A stretch of 64,000 nucleotides of DNA from Pseudophaeobacter profundi (GTDB lineage Bacteria; Pseudomonadota; Alphaproteobacteria; Rhodobacterales; Rhodobacteraceae), in NCBI RefSeq assembly GCF_029697505.1, contig NZ_JARJEF010000003.1, forward strand, positions 186,001-250,000. The letters run 5' to 3'. The notes beneath the pieces were generated by a model. That model had not been told where the DNA came from. It ran no database searches and saw only the letters and a list, made by a program, of their open reading frames with translations. Shown piece after piece: positions 54,817 through 64,000 of this stretch (position 1 is the first letter of the stretch; each line of letters opens with the position of its first letter). Position numbers and translations under genes: made by a program.

Positions 54817-55813
54817 CACCCAGATAACCGCATTCTTACAGCGTAGCGGCCACGGCGATTGGCAGCGCACAACACTGGCGGGCGATGCATCGGCGCGACG
54901 CTATGACCGGCTGACCAGCCCGGATGGGCGCAGCCTCGTGTTGATGGATGCCCCGCCTGACAGCGGCGAAACCATTCTCCCCTTTGTGCGCATCGCCAAT
55001 TTTCTACGTGATCAAGGGCTTAGCGCGCCTGCCATCCTTGCCCAAGACCCAGAAGCTGGCTTTTTGCTGATCGAAGACCTGGGCGACCAGCGATTTTACG
55101 AAGTCCTGCAGGCGGATCCCAGCCAGGAAAAGCCGCTTTATGGCCTGGCCACCGACCTGTTGCTGCATCTGCACCAGCAGCCCGCCACCAGCATCCCCTT
55201 AGCACTAGAGCCACTTGGACCGCGCGCCATGGCGGAAATGTCCGGTCTGGTAATCAGCCACTATTGCGGCCCGCTGCGCGGTGGCGTCGACACCGACCTG
55301 CAACACCGCTTTGAAAACCAGTTCGAAGACATCCTGCGCCAGACCCTGCGCGGCGAAATGGTTTTTGTGCATCGGGATTTTCACGTGCAAAACCTGATGT
55401 ACCTGCCGGATCGCAGCGGGCTTGCCCAGGTCGGCATGATTGATTTTCAAGACGCCCGCGTCGGCCATCCCGCCTATGATCTGGTGTCGCTCTTGCAGGA
55501 TGCCCGCCGCGATGTGCCCGCCGCAATCGAGGCGCAGATGATCAACCGCTACCTTGCGGCCAGCCCAATCGACGGCTCCAGCTTTCGCAGCGCCTATGCG
55601 GTGATCGGGGTGCAGCGCAATCTGCGCATCCTTGGCGTTTTTGCCCGGCTCTCGCTAGAGCAGGCAAAGCCGCAGTATCTGGAACTGATACCACGGGTCT
55701 GGAGCCATGTAATCAACGGCCTGGAACACCCGGCGCTGGCACCGCTGGCCAGTTGGCTGCAACAGGACCTGCCCCCGCCAAGCCCGGAAAACCTGGCAAA
55801 GCTGCGCCGATGA
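54803..55813 (+). CDS. amgK: Anomeric MurNAc/GlcNAc kinase AmgK
   Basis: 336 aa. AmgK phosphorylates recovered N-acetylmuramate at C1 in a peptidoglycan recycling route that bypasses de novo synthesis. It has an APH-type fold: FLLIEDLGDQRFYEVL, the catalytic loop VHRDFHVQNLMYL (H-x-D-x4-N) and MIDFQDARVGHPAYDLVSL. The next gene is murU, and the pair is the known recycling module. ATG 54803 is preferred over GTG 54791, which would add four residues. Confidence 0.85.
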   Translation: MTSRDTQITAFLQRSGHGDWQRTTLAGDASARRYDRLTSPDGRSLVLMDAPPDSGETILPFVRIANFLRDQGLSAPAILAQDPEAGFLLIEDLGDQRFYEVLQADPSQEKPLYGLATDLLLHLHQQPATSIPLALEPLGPRAMAEMSGLVISHYCGPLRGGVDTDLQHRFENQFEDILRQTLRGEMVFVHRDFHVQNLMYLPDRSGLAQVGMIDFQDARVGHPAYDLVSLLQDARRDVPAAIEAQMINRYLAASPIDGSSFRSAYAVIGVQRNLRILGVFARLSLEQAKPQYLELIPRVWSHVINGLEHPALAPLASWLQQDLPPPSPENLAKLRR

Positions 55814-56520
55814 CCAACGCCACCCACCCGCAAGACAGCCCCGAAAGCATCCTGTTGTTTGCCGCCGGCTTTGGCACCCGGATGAAGGCACTGACACAGA
55901 CCTGCCCCAAGCCGATGATCGCCGTGGCCGGCCAGCCGCTGATTGACCATACGCTGACCCTGGCCCAGGCCATGCAGCCACGCCATATCGTGGCCAATCT
56001 GCACTATCTGCCGCATATCCTCGCGGCGCATCTCGCCCCCAAAGGCGTGCTGCTCAGCCAGGAAAGCCCAGAGGTTCTGGATACCGGCGGCGGGCTGCGT
56101 CATGCGCTGCCCCTCTTGGGGTCGGCGCCGGTCTTTACCGCCAATACCGATGTGATCTGGAAGGGGCCAAACCCATTTCAGGTTGCCCTGAACGCCTGGG
56201 ATCCGGCCCGCATGGACGCGCTGTTGGTCTGCATTCCAATCCCCCGCTGCCATGGCCGCAGCGGGGCCGGCGATTTCACCCGCGATTCCAATGGGCGAAT
56301 CAGCCGGGGCGGCGAGCTGGTTTATGGCGGGGTGCAAATTGTCAAAACCGCCGGACTTGCGTCGATTAAAGAAGATGTCTTTTCACTCAACCTGTTGTGG
56401 AACGATATGGCGCGCGATGGGCGGCTTTTTGCGGTGGAATACCCTGGCCACTGGTGCGATGTGGGCCATCCCGAAGGAATTGCCATTGCCGAGGATCTGA
56501 TTGCCAATGATGTTGTTTGA
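55810..56520 (+). CDS. murU: MurNAc-1-phosphate uridylyltransferase MurU
   Basis: 236 aa. MurU converts MurNAc-1-phosphate to UDP-MurNAc, completing the recycling route begun by AmgK. The nucleotidyltransferase signature LFAAGFGTRMKALTQTCPKP is at residues 16-35, with VFTANTDVIWKGPN for the metal-binding Asp and HWCDVGHPEGIAIAEDLI near the end. ATG 55810 overlaps the amgK stop as ATGA. A general sugar-nucleotide transferase is possible if amgK were mis-assigned, but the pair argues against it. Confidence 0.87.
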   Translation: MTNATHPQDSPESILLFAAGFGTRMKALTQTCPKPMIAVAGQPLIDHTLTLAQAMQPRHIVANLHYLPHILAAHLAPKGVLLSQESPEVLDTGGGLRHALPLLGSAPVFTANTDVIWKGPNPFQVALNAWDPARMDALLVCIPIPRCHGRSGAGDFTRDSNGRISRGGELVYGGVQIVKTAGLASIKEDVFSLNLLWNDMARDGRLFAVEYPGHWCDVGHPEGIAIAEDLIANDVV

Positions 56521-59464
56521 ACCTCAGGATACGCCCCGCATCTTTGCTGTTCCCATTGGCGTCGATTTCCCCCGTGCGCTGGCCCAGGGGCTGCAGCACC
56601 GGGCGCATGCGCTGCCGCCCGAAGGCCTGGCGCAGGTCGAAGTGATCCTCAACACCTCTCGGATGATGCGCCGCTGTCGCGCGCTGTTTGAAGAAGGCCC
56701 GGCCCTGCTGCTGCCACGCATGCGCCTGTTGACCGATCTTGCCCATGAGGCCAGCCTGCAGGGCCTGCCCCCCGCCCTACCGCCACTGCGGCGGCGACTG
56801 GAACTGTCACAGCTGATTGCCAAATTGCTGGATGCGCAACCCGATCTGGCCGCCCGGTCTTCGCTCTATGATCTGTCGGACAGTCTGGCGGCGCTGATTG
56901 ACGAAATGCAGGGCGAAGGCGTCAGCACCGACGTGATCCGCAATCTTGATATTTCCGATATGTCGGGCCACTGGGCCCGGGCGCAGTCTTTCATTGGCAT
57001 CGCAGATGATTTCATCGAGGGCCATGATGGCGCCATGGATGCCGAAGCCCGCCAGCGCCAGATGGTACTGAACCTGATCGAGACCTGGCAAGATACACCG
57101 CCGCAGCATCCGGTCATTCTGGCCGGCTCTACCGGGTCGCGCGGCACCACCCTGCTGCTGATGCAGGCCATCGCCCGGCTGCCGCAGGGGGCCGTGGTGC
57201 TGCCCGGTTATGATTTTGAGCAACCCAGCCCTGTCTGGCAGCACCTGCATGATGCGCTGACCAGCGAAGACCACCCGCAGTATCGCTTTGCCAAGCTGAT
57301 CGCCGATCTTGATATGACACCGGATATGGTGCGCCGCTGGAACACAGCCGAACCTGCCTCGGTGCCGCGCAACCGGTTGATTTCCCTAGCCCTGCGCCCG
57401 GCTCCGGTCACTGACGCCTGGATGAGCGAAGGCCCCGATCTCACCGATCTGGACAGGGCCTGCGCCGATGTCACCCTTGTCGAGGCCCCCACCCCGCGCG
57501 CCGAGGCACTGGCCATTGCCCTGCGACTACGCCAGGCCGCCGAAGACGGCAAGACCGCGGCGCTGATCTCGCCGGATCGGATGCTTACCCGGTTGGTTTC
57601 GGTGGCGTTGGACCGCTGGGACATCCTGCCCGATGATTCCGCCGGTCTACCGCTGCAGCTGACGCCTCCGGGGCGTTTCCTACGGCATGTCGCCGAATTG
57701 TTCTGCCGCCCGCTGACCGCCGATGCGCTGTTGACCCTGTTGAAACACCCGCTGACCCATGACGGCACCAGCCCGGATGCCGCGCGCGGTGAACACCTGC
57801 GCCATACCCGCGATTTTGAACTGGACCTGCGCCGCAATGGCCCACCCTTCCCCGACGCTAACAGCTTTGCAGCCTTTGGCACCAAACAGGATCTGACACC
57901 GGGCTGGACCAGCTGGCTGGCACATAACTTTGCCAACCAACAGGTCCAGCACCCCCTCCACCTGAGCGATTGGGTCGCTCTGTTACGCAGCCGAGCCGAA
58001 GCCATCGCAGCCGGCAGCCAGATCACCTTGACCGGGGCAAGCGGCACGCTGTGGGACAAAAAGGCCGGTCAAATAGCGCATGAGGTCTTTGCCAACCTGG
58101 AAGCAGAAGCCGCATATGGCGGCGAAATGTCAGCGCGCGATTTTGCCGATCTGCTCTCGGCGCTGTTGTCACAGGCCGAAGTGCGCGACCGCGACACCCC
58201 CTATGGTTCGATCATGATCTGGGGCACGCTAGAGGCCCGCGTGCAGGGTGCCGATCTGGTCATCCTCGGTGGGTTGAACGAAGGCAGCTGGCCCGAAGCC
58301 GCCAAGCCCGATCCCTGGCTGAACCGACAATTGCGCCATCAGGCCGGGCTGCTGCTGCCGGAGCGCCGCATCGGCCTGTCAGCGCATGATTTCCAACAGG
58401 CCGTCGCCGCACCCGAGGTCTGGCTGACGCGCGCCGCCCGCACAGACGAGGCCGATACCGTTGCCTCGCGCTGGCTTAACCGCCTGACAAACCTTTTAAA
58501 AGGCCTGCCAGATCAAGGCGGCAAAGCGGCTTTGGATGCGATGAAAGCACGCGGACAGACTTGGCTGGATTGGGCTGAAGCGCTGGAAGATCCGATCGAA
58601 CTTCCAGCCGCCCATCGCCCTGCTCCGCGCCCGCCCCTGGCCAGCCGCCCCCGCAGGCTGACCATCACCGAAATTCCGCGACTGATCCGCGACCCCTATG
58701 CGATCTATGCCAAACACGTGCTGCGCCTGCGCAAGCTGAACCCGCTGGTGCAGGAACCTGACGCCCTGCTGCGCGGCACGGTTGTACATGAAATATTTGA
58801 AGATTTCATTCGCGATACGCTGCAGGATCCTGGGCTGCTCACCACTGATCACCTGATTGGAACGGCCCGCACCCTGCTGGAACGCGATGTGCCCTGGCCG
58901 GTGGCCCGCATGCTTTGGCTGTCGCGGATTGAGCGGATCGCAGGAGATTTCATTCTGTCCGAACAGGCCCGCCAAAGCCGTGGCAAACCGCTGAAACTGG
59001 AAGCGAAGGGCGAAGCACAGCTGGCGCCTTTGGATTTCTCTATCGCCTGCCGGGCTGACCGGATTGACCAGGATGATCGTGGTTTTCTGCATCTCTATGA
59101 TTACAAAACCGGCATTCCGCCTTCGGAATCGCAGCAAAAGAAGTTTGAAAAACAGCTGTTGATCGAGGCCGCCATGGCCGAGGAAGGCGCCTTTCAGGAG
59201 ATTGGCCCCGCCGAGGTGGCCAGCGCCGCCTTTATCGGGTTGGGCAGCAGCCTGAAAGAGGTGCCCGCGCCGCTGCAGGATCAGCCCCCCGCCAAGATCT
59301 GGGAAGAACTAAAAACCCTGATCGGTGCCTATTTTGAACAGGAACAGGGCTATTCCAGCCGCCGCATGGTGCACCGCGATGATTTTGCCGGCGATTACGA
59401 TCACCTGGCCCGTTTTGGCGAATGGGATCGCAGCGCCATGCCCAGCCCCGAGGATCTGACATGA
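56507..59464 (+). CDS. addB: Double-strand break repair protein AddB
   Basis: 985 aa. AddB with AddA forms the helicase-nuclease that resects double-strand breaks for RecA loading. The C-terminal PD-(D/E)xK nuclease is seen in LRGTVVHEIFEDFIRDTL and ADRIDQDDRGFLHLYDYKTG. The middle shows LVILGGLNEGSWPEAAKPDP then WLNRQL, typical of the alphaproteobacterial AddB type. Two ATG codons (56507, 56510) overlap the end of murU. It overlaps addA by four bases. Confidence 0.95.
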   Translation: MMLFEPQDTPRIFAVPIGVDFPRALAQGLQHRAHALPPEGLAQVEVILNTSRMMRRCRALFEEGPALLLPRMRLLTDLAHEASLQGLPPALPPLRRRLELSQLIAKLLDAQPDLAARSSLYDLSDSLAALIDEMQGEGVSTDVIRNLDISDMSGHWARAQSFIGIADDFIEGHDGAMDAEARQRQMVLNLIETWQDTPPQHPVILAGSTGSRGTTLLLMQAIARLPQGAVVLPGYDFEQPSPVWQHLHDALTSEDHPQYRFAKLIADLDMTPDMVRRWNTAEPASVPRNRLISLALRPAPVTDAWMSEGPDLTDLDRACADVTLVEAPTPRAEALAIALRLRQAAEDGKTAALISPDRMLTRLVSVALDRWDILPDDSAGLPLQLTPPGRFLRHVAELFCRPLTADALLTLLKHPLTHDGTSPDAARGEHLRHTRDFELDLRRNGPPFPDANSFAAFGTKQDLTPGWTSWLAHNFANQQVQHPLHLSDWVALLRSRAEAIAAGSQITLTGASGTLWDKKAGQIAHEVFANLEAEAAYGGEMSARDFADLLSALLSQAEVRDRDTPYGSIMIWGTLEARVQGADLVILGGLNEGSWPEAAKPDPWLNRQLRHQAGLLLPERRIGLSAHDFQQAVAAPEVWLTRAARTDEADTVASRWLNRLTNLLKGLPDQGGKAALDAMKARGQTWLDWAEALEDPIELPAAHRPAPRPPLASRPRRLTITEIPRLIRDPYAIYAKHVLRLRKLNPLVQEPDALLRGTVVHEIFEDFIRDTLQDPGLLTTDHLIGTARTLLERDVPWPVARMLWLSRIERIAGDFILSEQARQSRGKPLKLEAKGEAQLAPLDFSIACRADRIDQDDRGFLHLYDYKTGIPPSESQQKKFEKQLLIEAAMAEEGAFQEIGPAEVASAAFIGLGSSLKEVPAPLQDQPPAKIWEELKTLIGAYFEQEQGYSSRRMVHRDDFAGDYDHLARFGEWDRSAMPSPEDLT

Positions 59465-62400
59465 GCAGCCCAACCGCCAAACCCCGCGATGCCGCCTCTG
59501 AGGCGCAGTTTCGCGCGGCCCGTCCCGACGCCTCGACCTGGCTGGCGGCCAATGCCGGCTCTGGCAAGACCAAGGTGCTGACCGACCGGGTGGCGCGGCT
59601 ACTGCTCAAGGGGGTGCAACCACAGCATATTCTGTGCCTTACCTATACCAAAGCCGCCGCCAGCGAGATGCAGAACCGGCTGTTCAAGCGCCTTGGCGAA
59701 TGGGCCATGCTGCGCGATGATCAGCTTACCGCCGCGCTAAGCGATCTGGGGGCGGATGATGCGATATCTGCGGAAGGTCTGGCCCAGGCGCGCACCCTGT
59801 TTGCCCGTGCCATCGAAACACCTGGCGGGCTGAAAATTCAGACCATCCATTCCTTTTGTTCGTCCCTGTTGCGTCGTTTCCCGCTAGAGGCAGGCGTCAG
59901 CCCGCAATTTTCAGAAATGGAAGACCGCGCCGCCGCGCTATTACGGGCGGAAATTGTCGAGGACTTTGCCAAGGGTGAACTGGCGCATCTTATTGAACCT
60001 CTGGCGCGCCATGTGGGGGGCAGCGATTTCGAAGACCTCACCGCAGCCCTGTGCCAACGCCGCGCCGCCTTTGATGCGCCGCTGGACTGGCCCGAGCTGC
60101 TGGCGCGGTTTGATCTGCCGCCGGGGTTTGACCGCAGCGCGCTGGAACAGCTGGTCTTTCTGGGTGGCGAGGCAGAGCTGTTGCAAGCCACCCGCGATAT
60201 GTTGGCCGCAGGCGGCACCACCGATCAACGCGCCGCTGACAAGCTGGCAGGACTTACCGCGCCAACCCTGGCTGACCTGCCAGCGCTGGAAAGCATCTTT
60301 CTGACCGGAGCAAGCGCCGCGTCGCCTTTCTCTGCAAAAATTGGCAAATTCCCTACCAAGAAACTGCGAGAGGCCAATCTGGGCCTGATGGACCAGTTGG
60401 AACCCCTGATGCTGCGGGTGGAAGATGCCCGTGCCAAGCGGCTGGCGCTGGTGGCAGCGCAAAAATCGCATGATCTGCACCGCTTTGCCGCTGCCTTCCT
60501 ACCGGAATACGAGGCCCGCAAACGCCTGCGCGGCTGGCTGGATTTTGACGATCTGATCCTTAATGCCCGCCAGCTGTTGAATGACCCGGCAGTGGCAGCC
60601 TGGGTGCTGTACCGGCTGGATGGCGGCATTGATCACATTCTGGTGGACGAGGCCCAGGATACCAGCCCGGTGCAATGGGATGTGATTGAAACCCTGGCGC
60701 AGGAATTCACCGCCGGGGAAGGCGCGCGCTCTGATGTGGAGCGCACGATCTTTGTGGTTGGCGACAAGAAGCAGTCGATCTACTCGTTCCAGGGGGCCGA
60801 CCCGGATGCCTTTGACAGGATGCAGGTAGAATTTGCCAATCGTCTGGCCGAATCCGGCGATGGGCTGCAGAACGCAGCGCTGGAATTTTCCTTTCGCTCT
60901 TCTGCCGCGATCCTGCGACTGGTTGATCTGGTGTTCCAAGATAGCCCGCGCGCCGGGTTTCACAGCGACGCCCTGCACCGTGCCTTCAAATCCGATCTGC
61001 CCGGCCGGGTTGATCTCTGGCCCGCGGTGGAGAAGAGCGAAGACGAAGAGGACAGCGACTGGACCGATCCGGTTGATCGTCCCGGCAGCCGCCATCACAC
61101 CGTGGTGCTGGCCGAACGCATCGCGGCACAGATCAAGGAAATGATCGTCAGTCAGGTCACCATCCCAGAGGACAGCGCCACACGCGGCACATTCCAGCGC
61201 CGCCCCGTGCATGCCGGCGATTTTCTCATTCTGGTGCAGCGCCGATCCGAGTTGTTTTCCGAAATCATCCGCGCCTGCAAAGCCGCCGACCTGCCCATCG
61301 CCGGCGCCGACCGGCTGAAGGTGGGGGCGGAACTGGCGGTAAAGGATATTGCGGCGCTCTTGTCATTTCTCGCCACGCCGGAAGATTCGCTATCCTTAGC
61401 CGAGGCCCTGAAATCGCCGCTATTTGGCTGGTCGGAACAAATGCTGTTTGACCTGGCCCATCGCCGCGACGGGGGGCAACATCTTTGGGCCGCCCTGCGG
61501 GCACGCAGCACAGAGTTTGCAGACACCATGGCGGTGCTGAACGATCTGCGCAGCCAGACCGATTTCCTGCGCCCATTCGATCTGATCGAACGCATCCTGA
61601 CCCGGCACCAAGGGCGGCAAAAACTATTGGGCCGTCTGGGGATAGAGGCCGAAGATGGCATAAATGCACTGCTATCGCAGGCGCTGGCCTATGAACGATC
61701 AGACATTCCCAGCCTGACCGGATTTCTGGTCTGGATGCAGACAGATGATCTGGAAATCAAACGCCAGATGGGCGCTGCGGGCAATATGATCCGGGTGATG
61801 TCGGTGCATGGATCCAAGGGGTTGGAGGCCCCGATCGTCATCCTGCCGGACACCGCCAAGCGCAATGCCCCCAGTGACGCCGAAATCATGCTGGCCGAGG
61901 GCACACCACTGTGGAAACTGCCCAAAGACCAAATGCCGGATCTGTTGTTTTCCGCCCGTGAACTGGCCCAGGAAAAACAGCAAAATGAACGGCTGCGCCT
62001 GCTCTATGTCGCCCTGACCCGGGCGGAAAAATGGCTGATCGTCGCCACGGCCGGCACGCTGTCGAAAGAGGGCGACAGCTGGTATCAACGGGTGGAAACC
62101 GCCCTACGCGAAGCCGGCGCCAGCGCCTGTGATCTGCCCGGCGGCGAAGGCCTGCGGCTGTCGCATGGCGATTGGGAGGGGCTGGAATTTGTCCCGCATG
62201 AGGTCACCCAGCGGACCCGCGCCAGCCTGCCTGCAGTCTTTGGCCAGCCTGCCCCGGCCTATCAGGCCCCGGATACTGCGCTGAATCCATCGGATCTGGG
62301 CGGGGCGAAGGCGCTGCCGGGGGACCAGGGGTTGGAGGAAGAAGACGCCAAGGCACGCGGCAGCCGGTTGCATCTGCTGCTGGAACATCTGCCCGCACAA

Positions 62401-62856
62401 CCAAGCACCGATTGGCCCATACTGGCAGGACGCCTGCTACCCGGGGCCGAAGACTGCGAAGAGCTGCTGGCCGAAGCAAGCGCAGTGCTGCAAGCCCCGG
62501 CCCTGGCGCATATCTTTGCCGCCGATGCCTTGGCCGAGGTGGCAGTTACGGCGCAGCTAGGCGACAGCCGCCTTTTTGGCATCATCGACCGGCTGGTGGT
62601 GACACCGGAACGGGTGCTGGCGGTGGATTTCAAATCGAATGCCCAGGTGCCGGACCGCGCGGAAACTTGCCCCAAGGGGCTGCTGCGCCAGATGGGGGCC
62701 TATGCCCATGCGTTGAAACAGATCTACCCGGACCGGAGGATCGACACCGCGCTTTTGTGGACCCGTAGTGCCAGCCTCATGCCGCTGCCGCACGATCTTG
62801 TGACAGATGCGCTGAAGCCGGTGCTGGACCTTGACGATCCGTTAAGCCCTACCTAG
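59461..62856 (+). CDS. addA: Double-strand break repair helicase AddA
   Basis: 1131 aa. UvrD-like superfamily 1 helicase with a C-terminal nuclease. Walker A AANAGSGKT is at residues 29-37, then CLTYTKAAASEMQNRL; Walker B is HILVDEAQDTSPVQWDVIET. Further helicase motifs are GDKKQSIYSFQGADPDAFDR, IRVMSVHGSKGLEAPIVILP and RLRLLYVALTRAEKWLIVAT. The nuclease end shows VLAVDFKSNAQVP. ATG 59461 overlaps the addB stop. The pair forms a standard alphaproteobacterial addBA operon ending before trxA. Confidence 0.97.
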   Translation: MSSPTAKPRDAASEAQFRAARPDASTWLAANAGSGKTKVLTDRVARLLLKGVQPQHILCLTYTKAAASEMQNRLFKRLGEWAMLRDDQLTAALSDLGADDAISAEGLAQARTLFARAIETPGGLKIQTIHSFCSSLLRRFPLEAGVSPQFSEMEDRAAALLRAEIVEDFAKGELAHLIEPLARHVGGSDFEDLTAALCQRRAAFDAPLDWPELLARFDLPPGFDRSALEQLVFLGGEAELLQATRDMLAAGGTTDQRAADKLAGLTAPTLADLPALESIFLTGASAASPFSAKIGKFPTKKLREANLGLMDQLEPLMLRVEDARAKRLALVAAQKSHDLHRFAAAFLPEYEARKRLRGWLDFDDLILNARQLLNDPAVAAWVLYRLDGGIDHILVDEAQDTSPVQWDVIETLAQEFTAGEGARSDVERTIFVVGDKKQSIYSFQGADPDAFDRMQVEFANRLAESGDGLQNAALEFSFRSSAAILRLVDLVFQDSPRAGFHSDALHRAFKSDLPGRVDLWPAVEKSEDEEDSDWTDPVDRPGSRHHTVVLAERIAAQIKEMIVSQVTIPEDSATRGTFQRRPVHAGDFLILVQRRSELFSEIIRACKAADLPIAGADRLKVGAELAVKDIAALLSFLATPEDSLSLAEALKSPLFGWSEQMLFDLAHRRDGGQHLWAALRARSTEFADTMAVLNDLRSQTDFLRPFDLIERILTRHQGRQKLLGRLGIEAEDGINALLSQALAYERSDIPSLTGFLVWMQTDDLEIKRQMGAAGNMIRVMSVHGSKGLEAPIVILPDTAKRNAPSDAEIMLAEGTPLWKLPKDQMPDLLFSARELAQEKQQNERLRLLYVALTRAEKWLIVATAGTLSKEGDSWYQRVETALREAGASACDLPGGEGLRLSHGDWEGLEFVPHEVTQRTRASLPAVFGQPAPAYQAPDTALNPSDLGGAKALPGDQGLEEEDAKARGSRLHLLLEHLPAQPSTDWPILAGRLLPGAEDCEELLAEASAVLQAPALAHIFAADALAEVAVTAQLGDSRLFGIIDRLVVTPERVLAVDFKSNAQVPDRAETCPKGLLRQMGAYAHALKQIYPDRRIDTALLWTRSASLMPLPHDLVTDALKPVLDLDDPLSPT

Positions 62857-62896
62857 GTTCCAACCTCAGTTGCCATAGATCTCAGGAGACATTTCC

Positions 62897-63217
62897 ATGT
62901 CCACCGTAGCCGTCACCGACGAAACATTTGACGCCGAAGTCAAGAACTCCTCTGTCCCCGTTGTGGTCGATTTTTGGGCCGAATGGTGCGGTCCCTGCAA
63001 ACAGATCGGCCCCGCGCTGGAAGAACTGGCTGCAGAATATGGCGATAAGCTGAAGATTGCCAAGGTTGATGTCGACAGCAACCCAAATGCCGCCGCCGCC
63101 ATGGGCGTGCGTGGCATTCCGGCGCTGTTCATCTTTAAGGATGGTGAGGTTGTATCCAACCGCGCCGGCGCCGCCCCCAAGGCGGCGCTGCAAAGCTGGA
63201 TCAACGATTCTATCTGA
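62897..63217 (+). CDS. trxA: Thioredoxin TrxA
   Basis: 106 aa. The cytoplasmic disulfide reductase. The active site WCGPC has C31 and C34 ([17 protein letters not shown]), with [14 protein letters not shown] carrying the cis-proline. AGGAGA precedes the ATG. It is a single gene between addA and a terminator, and its place next to addA is common in Rhodobacteraceae. Confidence 0.97.
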   Translation: MSTVAVTDETFDAEVKNSSVPVVVDFWAEWCGPCKQIGPALEELAAEYGDKLKIAKVDVDSNPNAAAAMGVRGIPALFIFKDGEVVSNRAGAAPKAALQSWINDSI

Positions 63218-63242
63218 TCCAAGCGATCCGCTGGATTTCAAA

Positions 63243-63268
63243 GGCGCCCTCGCTGAGGGCGTCTTTTT
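63243..63268 (+). terminator. Terminator of trxA
   Basis: The 9-bp stem GGCGCCCTC / GAGGGCGTC with a 3-base loop is followed by TTTTT. Textbook rho-independent shape. Confidence 0.92.
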
Positions 63269-63286
63269 CATTTCAAAGGACAGTTT

Positions 63287-63505
63287 ATGACACCCGATTT
63301 TCGCCAGAAGGCCATTTCCATCTGCACCGTCAAGATCGCCAAAAAGGGCGAAGGCGTTGGCCTGTCGTTTTATGCCTTTTTCAAAAACCGCAATGATGAT
63401 CCCCTGCTGCTGATGCAGGTGGCCCGCTGGTGGATTGAAACGCATCAATTGGACCATTTTGAAAAGGCCGTGAAAATCCGCAACATGCTGGAAACCGGCG
63501 CCTAG
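63287..63505 (+). CDS. Small protein, DUF6500-like
   Basis: 72 aa, with no signal or membrane segment. It has a conserved-looking pattern (FRQKAISICTVKIAKKGEGV then GLSFYAFFKNRNDDP, and LLLMQVARWWIETHQLDHFE then KAVKIRNM) that I associate with the DUF6500 family, though I cannot confirm it. Function unknown. The ribosome-binding site AAAGGA is 10 bases upstream, just after the trxA terminator. Confidence 0.65.
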   Translation: MTPDFRQKAISICTVKIAKKGEGVGLSFYAFFKNRNDDPLLLMQVARWWIETHQLDHFEKAVKIRNMLETGA

Positions 63506-63556
63506 TATGTCTGACCCGGACACAGCGATGCTTTGCCGGGAAGATGTCTATCCTAA

Positions 63557-63630
63557 GGGGCGCTGCCCCGTTCGGCCCTAACGGGCCTCACCCCCCGGGA
63601 TATTTTTTGCCAAATGAAAATATGGGGTTT
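63557..63630 (+). repeat. Hairpin-rich intergenic element
   Basis: Three stems lie in a row: GGGGC/GCCCC (63557-63569), CCCGTT/AACGGG (about 63567-63586) and ATATTTT/AAAATAT (63600-63606, 63617-63623) flanked by CCCC and GGGG, then TTTTCTTTT. It could end transcription. A similar GGATATTTTT-containing motif is frequent between genes in roseobacters as I recall, so it may be a dispersed element. Confidence 0.45.
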
Positions 63631-63682
63631 TCTTTTGCGGCCTGCTGCGGAGAGTGAGCAGAACAGAAACGGGGAGGCAGGG

Positions 63683-64000
63683 ATGGCCAAGACACGGGTA
63701 TTGGTGGAATTCGGCATGGGCACCTCGCTGCGCCGCGAGGATTACACCGAGGCGGCAAAACGCGCGATCAAAGATGCGCTTTGGCATAATTCGGTGAATG
63801 TTGCAGAGCTGTTTGATTTTCCGAAAGAGGCGATGATTATTGATGCCGAGGTGGGCGTGGCCCGGCCTGATCAGGTTGATCTGGCCGCGCTGAAGGCGAT
63901 CTTTCCCTATGGCCAGCCGGAAATCACTGTCAGCCAGGGCGGGTTGGATGTGGAAAAACCAGATGGGGCAGGGCGCACAGTGATTGCCAATGCTGCTGTA
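63683..64000 (+). CDS. Lin0512 family protein (3' end beyond the window)
   Basis: At least 106 codons, continuing past 64000. It opens MAKTRVLVEFGMGTSLRRED and has YTEAAKRAIKDALWHNSVNV near residues 21-40, as in the Lin0512 family of small conserved proteins of unknown function. GGGGAGG lies 8 bases upstream of the ATG. No stop is present before the window ends, and codon use is normal. Confidence 0.8.
   Translation, partial: MAKTRVLVEFGMGTSLRREDYTEAAKRAIKDALWHNSVNVAELFDFPKEAMIIDAEVGVARPDQVDLAALKAIFPYGQPEITVSQGGLDVEKPDGAGRTVIANAAV

Overview
The window is chromosomal DNA from a marine alphaproteobacterium of the Roseobacter group (Rhodobacteraceae). The evidence is the fla1-type flagellar gene set with FlaF/FlbT, the regB-senC-regA redox regulators, a hemD/mitofilin-like/hemY-like cluster, an AddAB recombination system and TTAA-N7-TTAA (CtrA-type) promoter motifs. 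Coding density is high, genes often overlap by 1 or 4 bases, and I saw no insertion sequence, prophage, CRISPR array, tRNA or rRNA.

Positions 1-34,400 hold a nearly complete flagellar cluster in several divergent blocks. They are flgD-fliK; flgJ-like/flgN-like, flagellin, flaF, flbT and a DUF1217 protein; fliI; flgBC-fliE-fliQ-flgFGAH-fliL-like; fliJ-like-flhB-fliR-flhA; a large periplasmic motor-associated protein with motA, a motE-like gene, a coiled-coil protein and a second fliL; fliF-fliH-fliN-fliP; and flgI-flgL-flgK-flgE-motB. Genes for FliG, FliM, FliD and FliS are not in the window. Two metal-homeostasis genes sit inside the cluster as single units: a ZIP transporter at 12,668, with an Irr-box-like palindrome upstream, and a COG0523 GTPase at 27,095, with a good Zur-box-like palindrome upstream.

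Positions 34,478-47,638 hold metabolic and housekeeping genes: an acyl-CoA ligase of the DmdB-like family, a GMC oxidoreductase, the hemY-like/mitofilin-like/hemD cluster, tsaD-gpsA-yciI-EVE, DUF1761 and DUF2853 proteins, ahcY and a small secreted protein. Positions 47,909-54,115 hold an HD hydrolase, a GT61-type glycosyltransferase, regA, senC, regB and a membrane-anchored PAS protein that looks like a kinase-less DivL. The last has a perfect TTAA-N7-TTAACCAT CtrA site upstream. Positions 54,226-64,000 hold tsaE, an amgK-murU pair for peptidoglycan recycling, addB-addA, trxA, a small DUF6500-like protein and the start of a Lin0512-family gene.

The main regulatory theme is CtrA. Five flagellar promoters carry one-mismatch CtrA sites. 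The only perfect site lies before divL, a component of the pathway expected to control CtrA itself. The least characterised part is the stator-side module at 18,327-23,465, which resembles the rhizobial MotC/MotE system but with a much larger periplasmic protein. Several functional names rest on motifs and context read by eye; no database search was possible.
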